Below are positions 31,107 through 42,135 of a stretch of DNA of 50,956 nt, piece after piece (the stretch's first letter is position 1; the number at the start of each line of letters is the position of its first letter). A model generated the notes under the pieces. It saw only the letters and a program-made list of their open reading frames with translations, searched no databases and was not told where the DNA came from. The position numbers were made by a program, and so were the translations under genes. Source of the DNA: an uncultured Chloroflexota bacterium (lineage in GTDB: Bacteria; Chloroflexota; Dehalococcoidia; CAUJGQ01); NCBI GenBank assembly GCA_937879875.1, contig CALFMN010000187.1, forward strand, positions 1 to 50,956. The letters are read 5' to 3'.

Positions 31107-31172
31107 GTCAGTGGAATGAGCCATTAGGCCATTAGCATTCGAAGGAACCAGCCTGAAAGGAGAAGAACCGAC

Positions 31173-33416
<2,244 letters not shown>

Positions 33417-33438
33417 CCGGCACTCAACGGCGATCTGG

Positions 33439-33475
33439 CAACACCCGGGCGCGGCGTGCCGCGCCGGGGGTGTTG
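33439..33475 (+). terminator. Strong hairpin after katG
   Basis: CAACACCC plus GGGCGCGGC pairs with GCCGCGCC plus GGGTGTTG, about 17 base pairs with one small bulge and a very short loop, beginning 23 bases after the katG stop. There is only a weak T-rich tail. Confidence 0.7.
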
Positions 33476-33685
33476 TGCTGTCTGGCGATCGCACGCCTGA
33501 CGCTCGCTCATGCCCAGGATGGGATCGTCGGAGGGCGAGGGCGAAGGCGGCAGCGGCGCTGCGGGCGCATCCACCGCGAGCGCTCGCCGGTCCAGGCGCT
33601 CGGTGGGCGCCGGGGTGGCGTTCGCCCGGTTCGGCGCGGACCCGGGTTCCGGCGCCGGCGCCAGGTACGGCTCACCTGCCAGCGT

Positions 33686-33821
33686 GTGCTGAGGGGCGCA
33701 ATCGCCCGCTGGCAGGCGCGGCGCCAGCAGGCCGGCACCGGTAGCCGCTGGCGCTTCACCACGGCCGCTGCCCGCTGCAAGCGGCGCCGTCTCTCCCCGG
33801 CAATTCCGCAGGGATGAGATA
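33686..33821 (+). mobile_element. IS630-like 3'-end fragment, second copy
   Basis: 136 bases matching 30210-30325 in the same orientation, encoding GAIARWQARRQQAG then a basic end. It contains the 20 bases missing in the first copy (one unit between two GCCGCTG repeats). It ends exactly at the NUDIX stop codon. Confidence 0.72.
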
Positions 33822-34313
33822 CTAGACGAAGCTCACGCTCCACGACTGCATCACGCCGTCTCTATAGGGCATCACGCCGTGGAAGGTCGGGGCATCGCGC
33901 TGGAAGACGAAGTCGAGCCAGAGGCGATCGCCCTCCCAGAGGTTGAGCGCCTGCAATCCGGCGAGCGGCACCCATTCGAGGCGCCCCTCCGGGTTTTCGT
34001 CGAGCGGCTCGCCGTGCCAGCGGTCGATGCGGAAGACGAAGCCGAACCAGTCTTCGCCGCCCTTGCCGAAGCCGGGCCAGTTCAGCGTGCCGCGCAACGT
34101 CAGCTCGTCGGCCTCGATGCCGGCCTCTTCGCGCAGCTCGCGCTGCATCGCCGCGGCCACGTCTTCGTTCGCTTCGACTTTGCCGCCCAGCCCGTTGTAC
34201 TTGCCCAGATGCACGTCGTCCGGCCGGCGATCGCGATGAATCATCAACACCGAAGCGCCGTCGGGCGAGAGCACGTAGCCGAGCGTGGCAAGCACGGGAG
34301 CATAGCGCGCCAT
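33822..34313 (-). CDS. NUDIX hydrolase (8-oxo-dGTP diphosphatase-like)
   Basis: A 163-residue NUDIX protein. The box is GGKVEANEDVAAAMQREL followed by REEAGI, matching GX5EX7REUXEEXGU. YVLSPDGASVLMIHRDRRPD and LGKYNGLGGK are typical of MutT/NUDT1-type enzymes that clear oxidised nucleotides. ATG 34313 follows GGAG by 6 bases. Its stop lies at the junction with the IS630 fragment, so the insertion probably ended here without destroying the gene. Confidence 0.88.
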   Translation of the reverse strand: MARYAPVLATLGYVLSPDGASVLMIHRDRRPDDVHLGKYNGLGGKVEANEDVAAAMQRELREEAGIEADELTLRGTLNWPGFGKGGEDWFGFVFRIDRWHGEPLDENPEGRLEWVPLAGLQALNLWEGDRLWLDFVFQRDAPTFHGVMPYRDGVMQSWSVSFV

Positions 34314-34452
34314 CCGAAACTCCGCGGCGCAGGGTCGCCGGCCGGATCGTAGCATGGATCTGCCGCCGCACACGTCTATGATGGCGGCGTGGCGCCGAGC
34401 TGCGCGTCGCAATCGGCGCCTTCCTTGCCTGTCGCGCCCGCGGAGGACTGTC

Positions 34453-35319
34453 ATGCCCATTTCCGCGACCATCGTCGGGCGCACGCTCGGGCCGCGCAGC
34501 GTGACGCTCAGCGCGCGGCGTATCATGGCCTTCGCCGCCGGCACGGAAGACCGCAACCCACACTACTTCGACGACACAGCCGCGCCGCCGCTGGCGCCGC
34601 CCCTGCTTGCGGTGTCTTTGGAGTGGCCGCTGCTGGTGGCGCTGCGTGCCGAGCTTCCCGGCACGGGTCGTGACGAGCTGCGCCGCGGGGTCCATGCCGC
34701 GCACGATGTGACCTTTCATCGCCTGCCGCGCGCCGGTGAGACGCTGCGCAGCACGGCGACGATCGTGGCGCTGGAGCGCCGGCCGAGTGGCGCCGGCCTG
34801 CTCACCCGGCTCGACACGATCGACGCGGCGGGCGCACCCGTGTTCACGACGTACAACCGCGGCGTCTATCGCGGCGTCGAACTGGCTGGCGAGCCGCTGC
34901 GGCTGGATCTGCCGCCGCCCATTCCAGCCGCGCCGGCGGACGGCGGCTGGTCCAGCACGATCGACGTGCCCTGGGGCGCCGCGCACGTCTATACCGAGTG
35001 CGCGGACATCTGGAACCCGATTCACACCGAGCGTTCGGCAGCACTGGCCGCCGGCCTGCCGGACATCATCCTGCACGGCACGGCCACGCTCGGCTATGCG
35101 GCGCAAACGATCGTCGATCGCGCCTGCGGCGGCGACCCCACGCGGCTGCTGCGCCTCACGGCTCGCTTCGGCGCCATGGTGTTTCCGGGCACCTCGTTGA
35201 CCATCCACAGCGGCACGCCGTGCGCGATCGAAGACGGCGCCGCGATCGGGTATCGCGTGGAAACGGCCGACGGCGCCCCGGCGATCCGCGACGGCGTGGC
35301 GCTGCTGCGTTCCGCCTGA
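34453..35319 (+). CDS. MaoC-like dehydratase domain protein
   Basis: A 288-residue double hot-dog protein. The C-terminal half has the hydratase-2 motif CADIWNPIHTERSAALAAG followed by ILHGTATLGYAAQ, including the Asp/His pair (D-x4-H). The N-terminal half is the degenerate partner fold with AGTEDRNPHYFDD. It probably hydrates an enoyl thioester, suiting the other acyl-CoA genes in the window. ATG 34453 follows GGAGG by 6 bases. It is divergent from the NUDIX gene. Confidence 0.83.
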   Translation: MPISATIVGRTLGPRSVTLSARRIMAFAAGTEDRNPHYFDDTAAPPLAPPLLAVSLEWPLLVALRAELPGTGRDELRRGVHAAHDVTFHRLPRAGETLRSTATIVALERRPSGAGLLTRLDTIDAAGAPVFTTYNRGVYRGVELAGEPLRLDLPPPIPAAPADGGWSSTIDVPWGAAHVYTECADIWNPIHTERSAALAAGLPDIILHGTATLGYAAQTIVDRACGGDPTRLLRLTARFGAMVFPGTSLTIHSGTPCAIEDGAAIGYRVETADGAPAIRDGVALLRSA

Positions 35320-35421
35320 GCATCGCACCGTTCAGTGTGCTGCACATCGTCTACGCCCGAGGTCCGGCAGCCGGTAGAATAAGGGGAGAGTGCCGGACCA
35401 GCGGCGCGCAGAGCGGGCGGC

Positions 35422-36153
35422 ATGGCAGACGAAGCGAGGAATGAGCCGGCGCGGCGACCGCTCTGGCCGCTGCGGCAGGCCGAATCGGCGATCGAACAGC
35501 GCATCCGTGAGGCGGCCGAGGCCGGCGCCTTCGACAACCTGCCCACGCGTGGCAAGCCCGTGCCGCTCGATCTGAAAGACGCCTACGACCGCGACGCCTG
35601 GTTCGTCAACCGCACGATGAAAAGCCTCGGCGCCGTGCCGGCATGGATGGAGCTGGGCAAAGAGATCGACGCCGCCGAGGCGCGTTTCCGCTGGATGCGT
35701 GAGGATTTCGCCCGCTGGCTGGCTGAAATGCGCAGCGCGCTGCTGCCGCTGCCACCCGAGGCGCGCGCCGTGCAGCGGCCCGGCGTCGAGTTGCGCTACG
35801 AGGACCGCTTCGCGCGCTACCGCAAGCTGGCCGAAGAGCTGCGCGCCCAGATCGAGCGCTTCAATCACGAGGTGCCCGTGCGCATGCTGGAGAAGCCCGG
35901 CGTCTGGGTGGCACACGAGTTGAGCCGCCTGCAGGAACCGTTCGCCGCGCTCCGGGATGAGCTTGGCTGGGACCAGGCCGCGCGCGTCGAGCCGCCCGCG
36001 CCCGCCGCGGCGTCTGCAGCGGACCATGCGCCGGTTGATCTTGGAACCGCTCGCGAGCGCGGCCGCCACCTGCTGGAGATCTGGCGGCGCGGCGGGCGAG
36101 GGAGCAGCCAGCGCCCCGACGGCGATCGCCGGCATCGCTCGGGCTCACCGTAG
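35422..36153 (+). CDS. DUF1992 (DnaJ-homologue C28-like) domain protein
   Basis: A 243-residue protein. SAIEQRIREAAEAGAFDNLP and GKPVPLDLKD are the hallmark of DUF1992, found in the DNAJC28 family and in stand-alone bacterial proteins. There is no J domain. The middle is helical and charged. The C-terminal 45 residues are Ala/Pro- and Arg-rich and probably disordered. The function is unknown. A TAGAAT hexamer at 35375 and GGGAGAG may be its promoter and leader region. Confidence 0.8.
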   Translation: MADEARNEPARRPLWPLRQAESAIEQRIREAAEAGAFDNLPTRGKPVPLDLKDAYDRDAWFVNRTMKSLGAVPAWMELGKEIDAAEARFRWMREDFARWLAEMRSALLPLPPEARAVQRPGVELRYEDRFARYRKLAEELRAQIERFNHEVPVRMLEKPGVWVAHELSRLQEPFAALRDELGWDQAARVEPPAPAAASAADHAPVDLGTARERGRHLLEIWRRGGRGSSQRPDGDRRHRSGSP

Positions 36154-36231
36154 CGCCCCGTACTGTTCGACGCTCGCAACCGTTTCGCTTGGCCACGATC
36201 GGGCCGCATGGTGAAGCGTCGCAAGCCGAGC

Positions 36232-36237
36232 TATACT
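36232..36237 (+). promoter_or_regulatory. -10 box (TATACT) with probable leaderless start
   Basis: TATACT ends 7 bases before ATG 36245, so transcription would start at or beside the start codon. The -35 (TGGTGA at 17 bases) is weak, and no Shine-Dalgarno sequence is present. Confidence 0.5.
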
Positions 36238-36244
36238 GCCAACG

Positions 36245-38854
36245 ATGAAGCTGCTGGAGCGGGATGCCTTCCTCGATCAGCTCACCGATCTGCTGGCCAG
36301 GGCGGCCGGCGGGCAGGGCCGGCTCGTGCTGCTGGGCGGCGAGGCCGGCGCCGGCAAGACGGCCCTCGTGCAGCAGCTTTGCCATGCCCGCGCCGGTGGC
36401 GCACGCGTGCTGCTCGGCGCCTGCGACGCGCTGACCACGCCGCGGCCGCTCGGGCCGCTCGTCGATATCGCCCTTGTGGCTGGCGGAGAGCTGCAGCGGG
36501 TGCTCGAAGGCGGCGAGCCGAGGGACCGCCTCTTCGCGTCGTTCCTTGCCGAGATCTCTGCTGGCGAAAGGCCTTGCATCGTCGTCTTCGAGGACATGCA
36601 CTGGGCCGACGACGCCACGCTCGACCTGCTGCGCTATCTGGGCCGGCGCATCGGCGGCGCCCGCGCACTGCTGATCGTCACCTACCGTAGCGACGAAGTC
36701 GGGGCGCGGCACCCGCTGCGGGTTGCGCTGGGCGATCTGGCGACCGCCGCGGTCACGCGTCTGATCCTGCCGCCGCTCTCGCTCGACGCCGTGCGCAGCC
36801 TGATGAAGGAGAGCCCGCTCGATCCTGTGCTGGTACACGGCCGCACCGGCGGCAACCCGTTCTTCGTCACAGAGCTGCTCGCTGCGCATGGGCCGGGCAC
36901 GCCGGCAACGGTGCGGGACGCGATTCTCGCCCGCGTCGCGCGCCTCTCGGCCGCTGGCCAGGCGGCGCTGGAGGCAGCGGCGGTGATCGGCACACGGATC
37001 GAGCCGTGGCTGCTGCTGGTGCTCGCCGCGCCAGCCGCGGCGCTCGACGAGTGCCTGGCGACAGGGATGCTGCAGGCGGCGGAGGACGTGCTCGCCTTTC
37101 GCCACGAACTGGTGCGCGAGGCGGTGCTGGAAACCCTCTCCCCGCTGCGTCGCACGGAACTGCACCGCGGCGCGCTCGCGGCGCTGCGCAACCGTCCCGA
37201 CGCCGTGCAGTTGGCCGCGCGGCTCGCCCATCACGCCGAGGCAGCGGGCGATAACGAGGCCGTGCTCGCCTACGCCCCCGCGGCGGCCCGGCAGGCGGCA
37301 GCGTTGAAAGCGCACCGCGAGGCGGTCTCGCAGTACACGCGGGCGCTGCGCTGCGCCGGCGGCATGCCGCCCGCCCCGCGCGCCGAGCTGCTTGAGGCGC
37401 TGGCGTACCAGTGCTACCTCACGGACCGCCACGACGAGGCCGTCGTCGCCTGGGCGCAGGCGCTCGAGCTGCGGCGCGCGCTGGGCGATCCGCTGCGGGA
37501 AGGCGACATTCTGCGCTGGCTGTCGCGCCCGCTGTGGTATCTGGGACGGCACGCAGAGGCCGAAGCGTCGGTGCGCAGCGCCCTGCGGGTGCTGGAGCCG
37601 CTACCGCCCGGCGCCGAGCTGGGCTGGGCGTACAGCGATCTGGCGCGCCTGCACATGACCGCGCGCCAATCCGCCGCCGCGATTGATTGGGGTGAGCAGG
37701 CGGCCGCGCTCGGCGAGCGGCTGGGCGACACGGCGCTGCGGTCGCACGCGCTCAACAACGTGGGCTGCGCCCGACTGCAAAACGGCGACGAGCGCGGCTG
37801 GGTGCAACTCGATCGCAGCCTCGAGCTGGCGCTGGCCGGCAACCACGAAGAGCACGCCGGACGAGCGTATGCCAACCTCTCCACACGTGCGCTCGCCTCG
37901 CTCCAGCTTGACCGTGCCGCGCGGTATCTCGACGAAGGGCTCGCCTACGCCATCGACCATGACGTGCAGACCTACTACCTCTGCATGCTGGGCTCGCGCC
38001 CATACCAGCTTTTGCGGCAGGGGCGCTGGAGCGAGGCGACGGACGTGGCCACGCTGCTGCTGGCGCGCCCGGCACTCTCGCCGCTGTACCGGATCGAGGG
38101 GCTCGTTGCGCTCGGGCGTATACGGGCCAGACGGGGCGATCCGGAGGTGGCCGCGGTGCTGGACGAGGCGCTGCGGCTCGCCACGCCGATCGGAGGAGTT
38201 TGGCTGGCAACCGTGCAGGCCGCGCGGGCTGAAGCGGCCTGGCTGGCCGGTGATGCGGCCCGCGCGGCAGACGAGGCGCGGGGCGCTTTCGACGAAGCCA
38301 TCGAGCACAACGACCGCTGGCTGGCGGGCGAGCTGGCACTGGCGCTCTGGCGGGCCGGCCGGCTGAACGCGCTCCCGCCGGCCGCGGCGGAGCCCTACGC
38401 GCTGCAGATCGCCGGCCAGTGGCGGGCAGCCGCGGCGCAGTGGCAGGCGTTTGGCTGTCCCTATGACGCCGCGCAGGCGCTCGTCGACGGCGACGAGCCG
38501 GCGCTGCGCGAGGCGCTGGCCACCTTCGAGCGGCTCGGAGCGCGGGCAGCGTCCGGCATGGCGGCGCGGCGCCTGCGCGCCCTCGGCGTGCGCGGCGTGC
38601 CGCGCGGGCCACGTAGCGCTACCCGCGCCAACGTCGCCGGGCTCACGGCGCGGGAAGTGGAGATCTGGAGCCTGCTGGGCGAGGAGCGGCGCAACGCAGA
38701 GATCGCCGAGCGGCTCTTCCTCTCGCCGCGCACCGTCGATCACCACGTCTCGTCCATCCTCACCAAGCTCGGCGTGCGCTCGCGCGCCGAGGCCGCCCGC
38801 TGCGCCCGCGAGCGAGGCGCACCGGCGGCGCAGCCACACAACCGCGCCTCGTAA
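36245..38854 (+). CDS. LuxR-family regulator with AAA/NACHT-like ATPase and TPR region
   Basis: An 869-residue MalT/LAL-type regulator. Walker A is GGEAGAGKT (31-39), Walker B region CIVVFEDMHWADD, and GGNPFFVTELL is a typical sensor stretch of the AAA_16 family. Residues about 330-770 are alpha-helical repeats (TPR-like) for ligand or partner binding. The C-terminus is a LuxR helix-turn-helix: LTAREVEIWSLLGEERRN followed by IAERLFLSPRTVDHHVSSIL. The likely target is unknown. The start is ATG 36245, just after a TATACT box. Confidence 0.9.
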   Translation: MKLLERDAFLDQLTDLLARAAGGQGRLVLLGGEAGAGKTALVQQLCHARAGGARVLLGACDALTTPRPLGPLVDIALVAGGELQRVLEGGEPRDRLFASFLAEISAGERPCIVVFEDMHWADDATLDLLRYLGRRIGGARALLIVTYRSDEVGARHPLRVALGDLATAAVTRLILPPLSLDAVRSLMKESPLDPVLVHGRTGGNPFFVTELLAAHGPGTPATVRDAILARVARLSAAGQAALEAAAVIGTRIEPWLLLVLAAPAAALDECLATGMLQAAEDVLAFRHELVREAVLETLSPLRRTELHRGALAALRNRPDAVQLAARLAHHAEAAGDNEAVLAYAPAAARQAAALKAHREAVSQYTRALRCAGGMPPAPRAELLEALAYQCYLTDRHDEAVVAWAQALELRRALGDPLREGDILRWLSRPLWYLGRHAEAEASVRSALRVLEPLPPGAELGWAYSDLARLHMTARQSAAAIDWGEQAAALGERLGDTALRSHALNNVGCARLQNGDERGWVQLDRSLELALAGNHEEHAGRAYANLSTRALASLQLDRAARYLDEGLAYAIDHDVQTYYLCMLGSRPYQLLRQGRWSEATDVATLLLARPALSPLYRIEGLVALGRIRARRGDPEVAAVLDEALRLATPIGGVWLATVQAARAEAAWLAGDAARAADEARGAFDEAIEHNDRWLAGELALALWRAGRLNALPPAAAEPYALQIAGQWRAAAAQWQAFGCPYDAAQALVDGDEPALREALATFERLGARAASGMAARRLRALGVRGVPRGPRSATRANVAGLTAREVEIWSLLGEERRNAEIAERLFLSPRTVDHHVSSILTKLGVRSRAEAARCARERGAPAAQPHNRAS

Positions 38855-38967
38855 GATAGGCAACTCGCCTCTCTAATCTGGGCGGCCCTCCCGATGAACG
38901 CGTTCGTCCGGGCTGGCAGCATGAAGCTCGCCGGCAGCAGCGACACAGCAGTTTGGGAGGAACGATC

Positions 38968-39240
38968 ATGCCACGCTATCTGGTCGAACGCAGTTTTCCC
39001 GACGGTCTTGGCATTCCGCTGAACGACGAAGGAGCGGCGGCCTGCCTGGCCGTCGTCGGCAACAATGCCGACCACGGCGTGACCTGGGTGCAATCGTACG
39101 TGAGCGAGGACAAGCGGAAGACGTACTGCATCTACGACGGCCCGGACCCCGAGGCGATCCGCCGCGCCGCCGCGCACAACCAGCTCCCCGTCGACCGCAT
39201 CACCAAAATCAGCGTGCTCGACCCGTACTTCTACCGATAG
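38968..39240 (+). CDS. DUF4242 (SCO4226-type) protein
   Basis: A 90-residue protein opening MPRYLVERSFPDGLGIPL and containing WVQSYVSEDKRKTYCIYDGP and PDPEAIRRAAAHNQLPVDRI. This is the DUF4242 ferredoxin-like family, whose Streptomyces member SCO4226 binds nickel. His and Asp residues of that site appear present. ATG 38968 follows GGGAGGA; an in-frame ATG at 38953 is less likely. Upstream is a short spacer after the LuxR-type regulator. Confidence 0.83.
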   Translation: MPRYLVERSFPDGLGIPLNDEGAAACLAVVGNNADHGVTWVQSYVSEDKRKTYCIYDGPDPEAIRRAAAHNQLPVDRITKISVLDPYFYR

Positions 39241-39382
39241 TGTGGCGCCGGCGCAGGCGGATCGCAGCGCGCCGCAGCCTGCTGTCTGCGACGATCCGCG
39301 GCTGAGCCAGGCACGCACGGCCTGCCGTCCGCGCTCATTCCGCCTGCTCACCCGGTTCAGCCGGTTCACAAGGAGCATGGCA

Positions 39383-40414
39383 ATGCAACGACGCTGGCTG
39401 CTTTTACCGACGCTTGCGCTGGTGGTCCTGGCAGTCTTCATCGCACCGCCAACGCACGTCACGCACGCCGCCGATGTCTGGGACGTACAGCTCTCGGGCG
39501 ACGTGGCGGCCGAAGGGATCATGGCGAACGCCTTCTTCCCGGGTACGCTCACGGTTCACCAGGGCGACAGCGTGCGCTGGACCTGGGCCACGACCCTCGC
39601 GCCGCACACGGTCTCCTTTCCGGGTCCGGGTGCTGCGCCCGACATCTTCACGCCGGGCCCGGACAGCGGCTCGGTGCAGGGTGGGCCCGGCTTCTTTCCA
39701 CAGGGCGACGTGGGGCCGGACAATAGCGGCACCTTCGACGGCAGCCAGGCCACCGGCTCCGGCGTCCCGCTGGACCCAAACACGCCGCCCTTCCGGCTAA
39801 CATTCACGCAGCCGGGGATCTATCCATACCTTTGCCTCACCCATCCCGGCATGCACGGCAGCGTCGAGGTGTTACCAGCCGGCGCGACGCTCGCCGAGAC
39901 GCCTGCCCAGGCCAAGACGCGCGGCGCCGGCGAGTTCAACGACCTGGTGGATCAACTCCGCTCGACGTTGAGCGGAGCGAGCGCACCGCAGGCCGCCGCT
40001 GCAACGGGTGTGACGACGCATCTCGTCGCAGCGGGCATCAGCAACGCGGCCGGGATGAGCGCGTTGTCGTTTATACCAGCGAATGTGACGGTACACCAGG
40101 GTGACCTCGTGATGTGGGCGGTCGAAGACCCGTTCGAAGTACACACCGTGACGTTTACCTCCGGAGCGACGCAGCCGGCCCTGCTGCAGGTGACGCCGCA
40201 GGCATCGGGTCCGCCGCTCGCGCTGATTCCTGCCAACGTGTACAGCCCGGTCGGCGGTGGAAGCTACGACGGCAGCGGCTACACCAACTCAGGGTTCTTC
40301 GGACCGGGCGGCGGCTTCGCCCTCCGCATCGACGCGCCGCCGGGAACATACGACTACCTGTGCCTCATTCACGGCCCCACGCCGATGCGCGGCACGATCA
40401 CCGTCGTCCAATAG
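39383..40414 (+). CDS. Secreted double-cupredoxin protein
   Basis: A 343-residue exported protein. The signal peptide ends near THAAD. Two plastocyanin-like domains follow. Domain 1 has the first His in LAPHTVSFPG and the Cys-His-Met cluster YLCLTHPGMHG. Domain 2 repeats this as EVHTVTF and YLCLIHGPTPMRG. Both keep type-1 copper ligands. It probably carries electrons outside the membrane or stores copper. ATG 39383 is preferred to ATG 39377 because AAGGAG lies 7 bases before it but only 1 before the earlier ATG. Confidence 0.85.
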   Translation: MQRRWLLLPTLALVVLAVFIAPPTHVTHAADVWDVQLSGDVAAEGIMANAFFPGTLTVHQGDSVRWTWATTLAPHTVSFPGPGAAPDIFTPGPDSGSVQGGPGFFPQGDVGPDNSGTFDGSQATGSGVPLDPNTPPFRLTFTQPGIYPYLCLTHPGMHGSVEVLPAGATLAETPAQAKTRGAGEFNDLVDQLRSTLSGASAPQAAAATGVTTHLVAAGISNAAGMSALSFIPANVTVHQGDLVMWAVEDPFEVHTVTFTSGATQPALLQVTPQASGPPLALIPANVYSPVGGGSYDGSGYTNSGFFGPGGGFALRIDAPPGTYDYLCLIHGPTPMRGTITVVQ

Positions 40415-40449
40415 GTTCGGTGCACGAACCCGGCCTCGAATCGGTTCGG

Positions 40450-40502
40450 CACGCTGGCCGGTCGCCACTCGTTCGCCCGCGAGCGGGTCGCTGGCCAGCG
40501 TG
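40450..40502 (+). terminator. Large stem-loop after the cupredoxin gene
   Basis: CACGCTGGCC (40450-40459) pairs with GGCCAGCGTG (40493-40502), with an inner CCCGC/GCGGG-like hairpin. A smaller GGTTCG/CGAACC hairpin at 40414-40430 lies directly on the stop codon. No T-run. Confidence 0.45.
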
Positions 40503-40654
40503 CAGCGGACGCCTGTCGTTGCGTTCACACCGGCACCGTCCACACCTTCACAGCGCGTCACACCGTGTTCACCGTACGGTCATGTTGTCGAGACCGCGTG
40601 GTAACACCCGCTGCCGATACTGAATGCAGTGAAGGGTGCGAGGTGAGAGGCGCG

Positions 40655-40807
40655 ATGTTTGTAGATGAACTGCTGGTCGCAGCGCGGCTGGCCGATCTGG
40701 ATCGCGACGCGGCGCTGCGCTGCTGCAGACGCGGGCGCGGTGGTTGCTGGAACTGCGGACCGGCGTGCGAGCGCTGGCTTTCTCAGTCGGTGGAGGTGTG
40801 GCCATGA
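40655..40807 (+). CDS. Small Cys-rich ORF, possibly frameshifted
   Basis: A 50-residue frame starting ATG after GAGGTGAGAGG. It reads MFVDELLVAARLADLDRDAA and then turns Cys-rich (CC, then CWNCGPAC). In the neighbouring frame, the same stretch reads LLQTRARWLLELRTGVRALA, a helix more in keeping with the first 20 residues, and leads into the next ORF. So this may be one gene with a frameshift near 40720 or a genuine small pair. No family is recognised. Confidence 0.35.
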   Translation: MFVDELLVAARLADLDRDAALRCCRRGRGGCWNCGPACERWLSQSVEVWP

Positions 40808-40950
40808 CCGATGCAAACGACCTGCCGATCACCCGCTCCGAGATCGGGCCGCTGGGCGAGGGTACGCCGGGCTTCGTCTCGCGTCGCCGCGCCTGGCTGC
40901 ATCGCGTGCTCGCCGCCCAGCGCGACGCCCGCGGCGCCGAACTTTCGTAG
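40804..40950 (+). CDS. Small hypothetical protein
   Basis: A 48-residue frame (LPITRSEIGPLGEGTPGFVS) starting ATG with GGAGG 8 bases upstream and overlapping the previous stop by 4 bases (ATGA). That overlap is typical of coupled genes. Basic C-terminal helix. Function unknown. Confidence 0.45.
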   Translation: MTDANDLPITRSEIGPLGEGTPGFVSRRRAWLHRVLAAQRDARGAELS

Positions 40951-40952
40951 AC

Positions 40953-41024
40953 ATGGTTACAAAACCGGCTCGCGCTCCAGTTCCGGAGCATGCAACGGCG
41001 TGTAGCCGCCGGTTTTGAAACCAT
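40953..41024. repeat. Inverted repeat with 17-base arms
   Basis: ATGGTTACAAAACCGGC (40953-40969) and GCCGGTTTTGAAACCAT (41008-41024) are inverse with a single mismatch, separated by 38 bases, directly after the small gene pair. It could be a terminator stem or the ends of a short element. Confidence 0.55.
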
Positions 41025-41110
41025 CTGTTGGCTCGCCTTCCCCGTTTCAAGCAACGACGGCCGCCCTCCGCTCGTCCTATGCTTATGCACAGGCATGAGA
41101 GGAGGGCGGC

Positions 41111-41839
41111 ATGCTGTTTACCGCTCGCCAACCGCTGAGAACGGCGCTGATCGCGCTAGCCGCGATCGCGCTCTTGATCGCACTGGCCGACCGGCGCGCG
41201 ATCGCACAGACGCCCGCGGTCAGCCCGTCGCCAACGCCGAGCGCCGGCACGCCGGGCGCCGCGCAAACTCCCGCCGCAACCGCGGCACCGGCGCAAGCCT
41301 CGCCCGCGGCCGGCGGCACGGAGATCACGCGCGCCAGCGATGGCCAGACCATCCACGTTCCGCTGGACGGCAGCGTGACGGTGCGGCTGGGCGAAGACCT
41401 CGACTGGACCGTGAGCTTCGATCCGCAGGGCGTTTTGCAATCACGGCCCGGCGTGGGCACACTGGCACGTGGTGTGCAGGCCGTGCTGCGTGCGGCGCAG
41501 CCCGGCACGACGACCATGACCGCCGAGGGCCGGCCGCACTGCAACCCCGGACAGGCCTGCGCCCAGTTCATCGTCTCCGTGATCGTCACGATCGTCGTCG
41601 ATCCGGCAGGCGGCACGCAGCAGCCGGCGCCTTCGCCCACTGCGCCGGCTCCCGCTACACCGCCTGCCCCGCCGGCGAGCGCCACGGCGGCGCCGGGCGT
41701 CGCGCTGCCGAACACGGGCGCCGGCGGCAGCGGCGGGACGGCTGACGGCGCGCTGTTTGCCGTACTCGGAGCAGCGGCGGCGCTGCTGCTGGCCGCGGGC
41801 TGGCGGCTGCGTGCCCGCGCCCGGCGGCGCACCTACTGA
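41111..41839 (+). CDS. Secreted protein with an LPXTG-type C-terminal anchor
   Basis: A 242-residue exported protein. N-terminal signal helix (about 12-32), Pro/Thr/Ala linker, then a beta-rich domain (about 75-165) with VPLDGSVTVRLGEDLDWTVS, PGTTTMTAEGRPHCNPGQAC and VTIVVDP. A second Pro-rich linker leads to LPNTG, a hydrophobic helix and RARARRR, the classical sortase sorting signal. The globular domain resembles the one encoded at 42989-44011 and, loosely, chagasin-type (I42) inhibitors. No sortase gene is in the window. ATG 41111 follows GAGGAGGGCGGC. Confidence 0.75.
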   Translation: MLFTARQPLRTALIALAAIALLIALADRRAIAQTPAVSPSPTPSAGTPGAAQTPAATAAPAQASPAAGGTEITRASDGQTIHVPLDGSVTVRLGEDLDWTVSFDPQGVLQSRPGVGTLARGVQAVLRAAQPGTTTMTAEGRPHCNPGQACAQFIVSVIVTIVVDPAGGTQQPAPSPTAPAPATPPAPPASATAAPGVALPNTGAGGSGGTADGALFAVLGAAAALLLAAGWRLRARARRRTY

Positions 41840-41971
41840 CCCCTGCGTGAGGAACTAAAGGCCTGTCTCTGGCGCGGGACGGTGGTACGTGCAGACCGCT
41901 CGGCAGGGACCTGAGGGGGTTTAGAGTTCAGTGCAGGGGTCAGTAACCCCGCCGCGCGTGAACGCGCGTCT

Positions 41972-42056
41972 CCCTTTCCTACAAGGAAAGGGTTGGCTTG
42001 AGGACTACCGGATCTCCTCGGCTCCCACCCTTCCCCTATGGGGAAGGGTGGGAGCC
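41972..42056. repeat. Two hairpins, one with a perfect 17-bp stem
   Basis: CCCTTTCC/GGAAAGGG (41972-41992), then GGCTCCCACCCTTCCCC (42020-42036), a TAT loop and its perfect inverse (42040-42056). Member of the CCCTTCCC/GGGAAGGG hairpin group, lying between the LPXTG protein gene and the SDR gene. Confidence 0.7.
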
Positions 42057-42097
42057 GCCTGTGGCGTCAGGGATAGGCGCTGCCGCTGCTGCCGGCG

Positions 42098-42103
42098 TAT
42101 ACT
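42098..42103 (+). promoter_or_regulatory. Candidate -10 box (TATACT) for the SDR gene
   Basis: TATACT about 33 bases before ATG 42136 and 42 bases after the long hairpin. The -35 is unclear. Confidence 0.4.
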
Positions 42104-42135
42104 CTCGCCATTCGCTTGCGGGGAGGCAGACAGAG

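Larger units (their letters stand above)
33417..33821. other. Region between katG and the NUDIX gene
   Basis: Holds the katG hairpin and the second IS630 3' fragment. Bases 33476-33685 are GC-rich, with open frames but no ribosome binding site and no family similarity. Confidence 0.45.

Noticed and set aside
33510..33692. Open frames between katG and the IS fragment
   Set aside because: No ribosome binding site, repetitive Gly/Ala/Arg composition and no family; they are probably GC-driven openness.
40953..41024. Integron attC-like recombination site
   Set aside because: The arms are inverse, but the core sites (RYYYAAC/GTTRRRY) and extrahelical-base pattern are not present, and there is no integrase gene.
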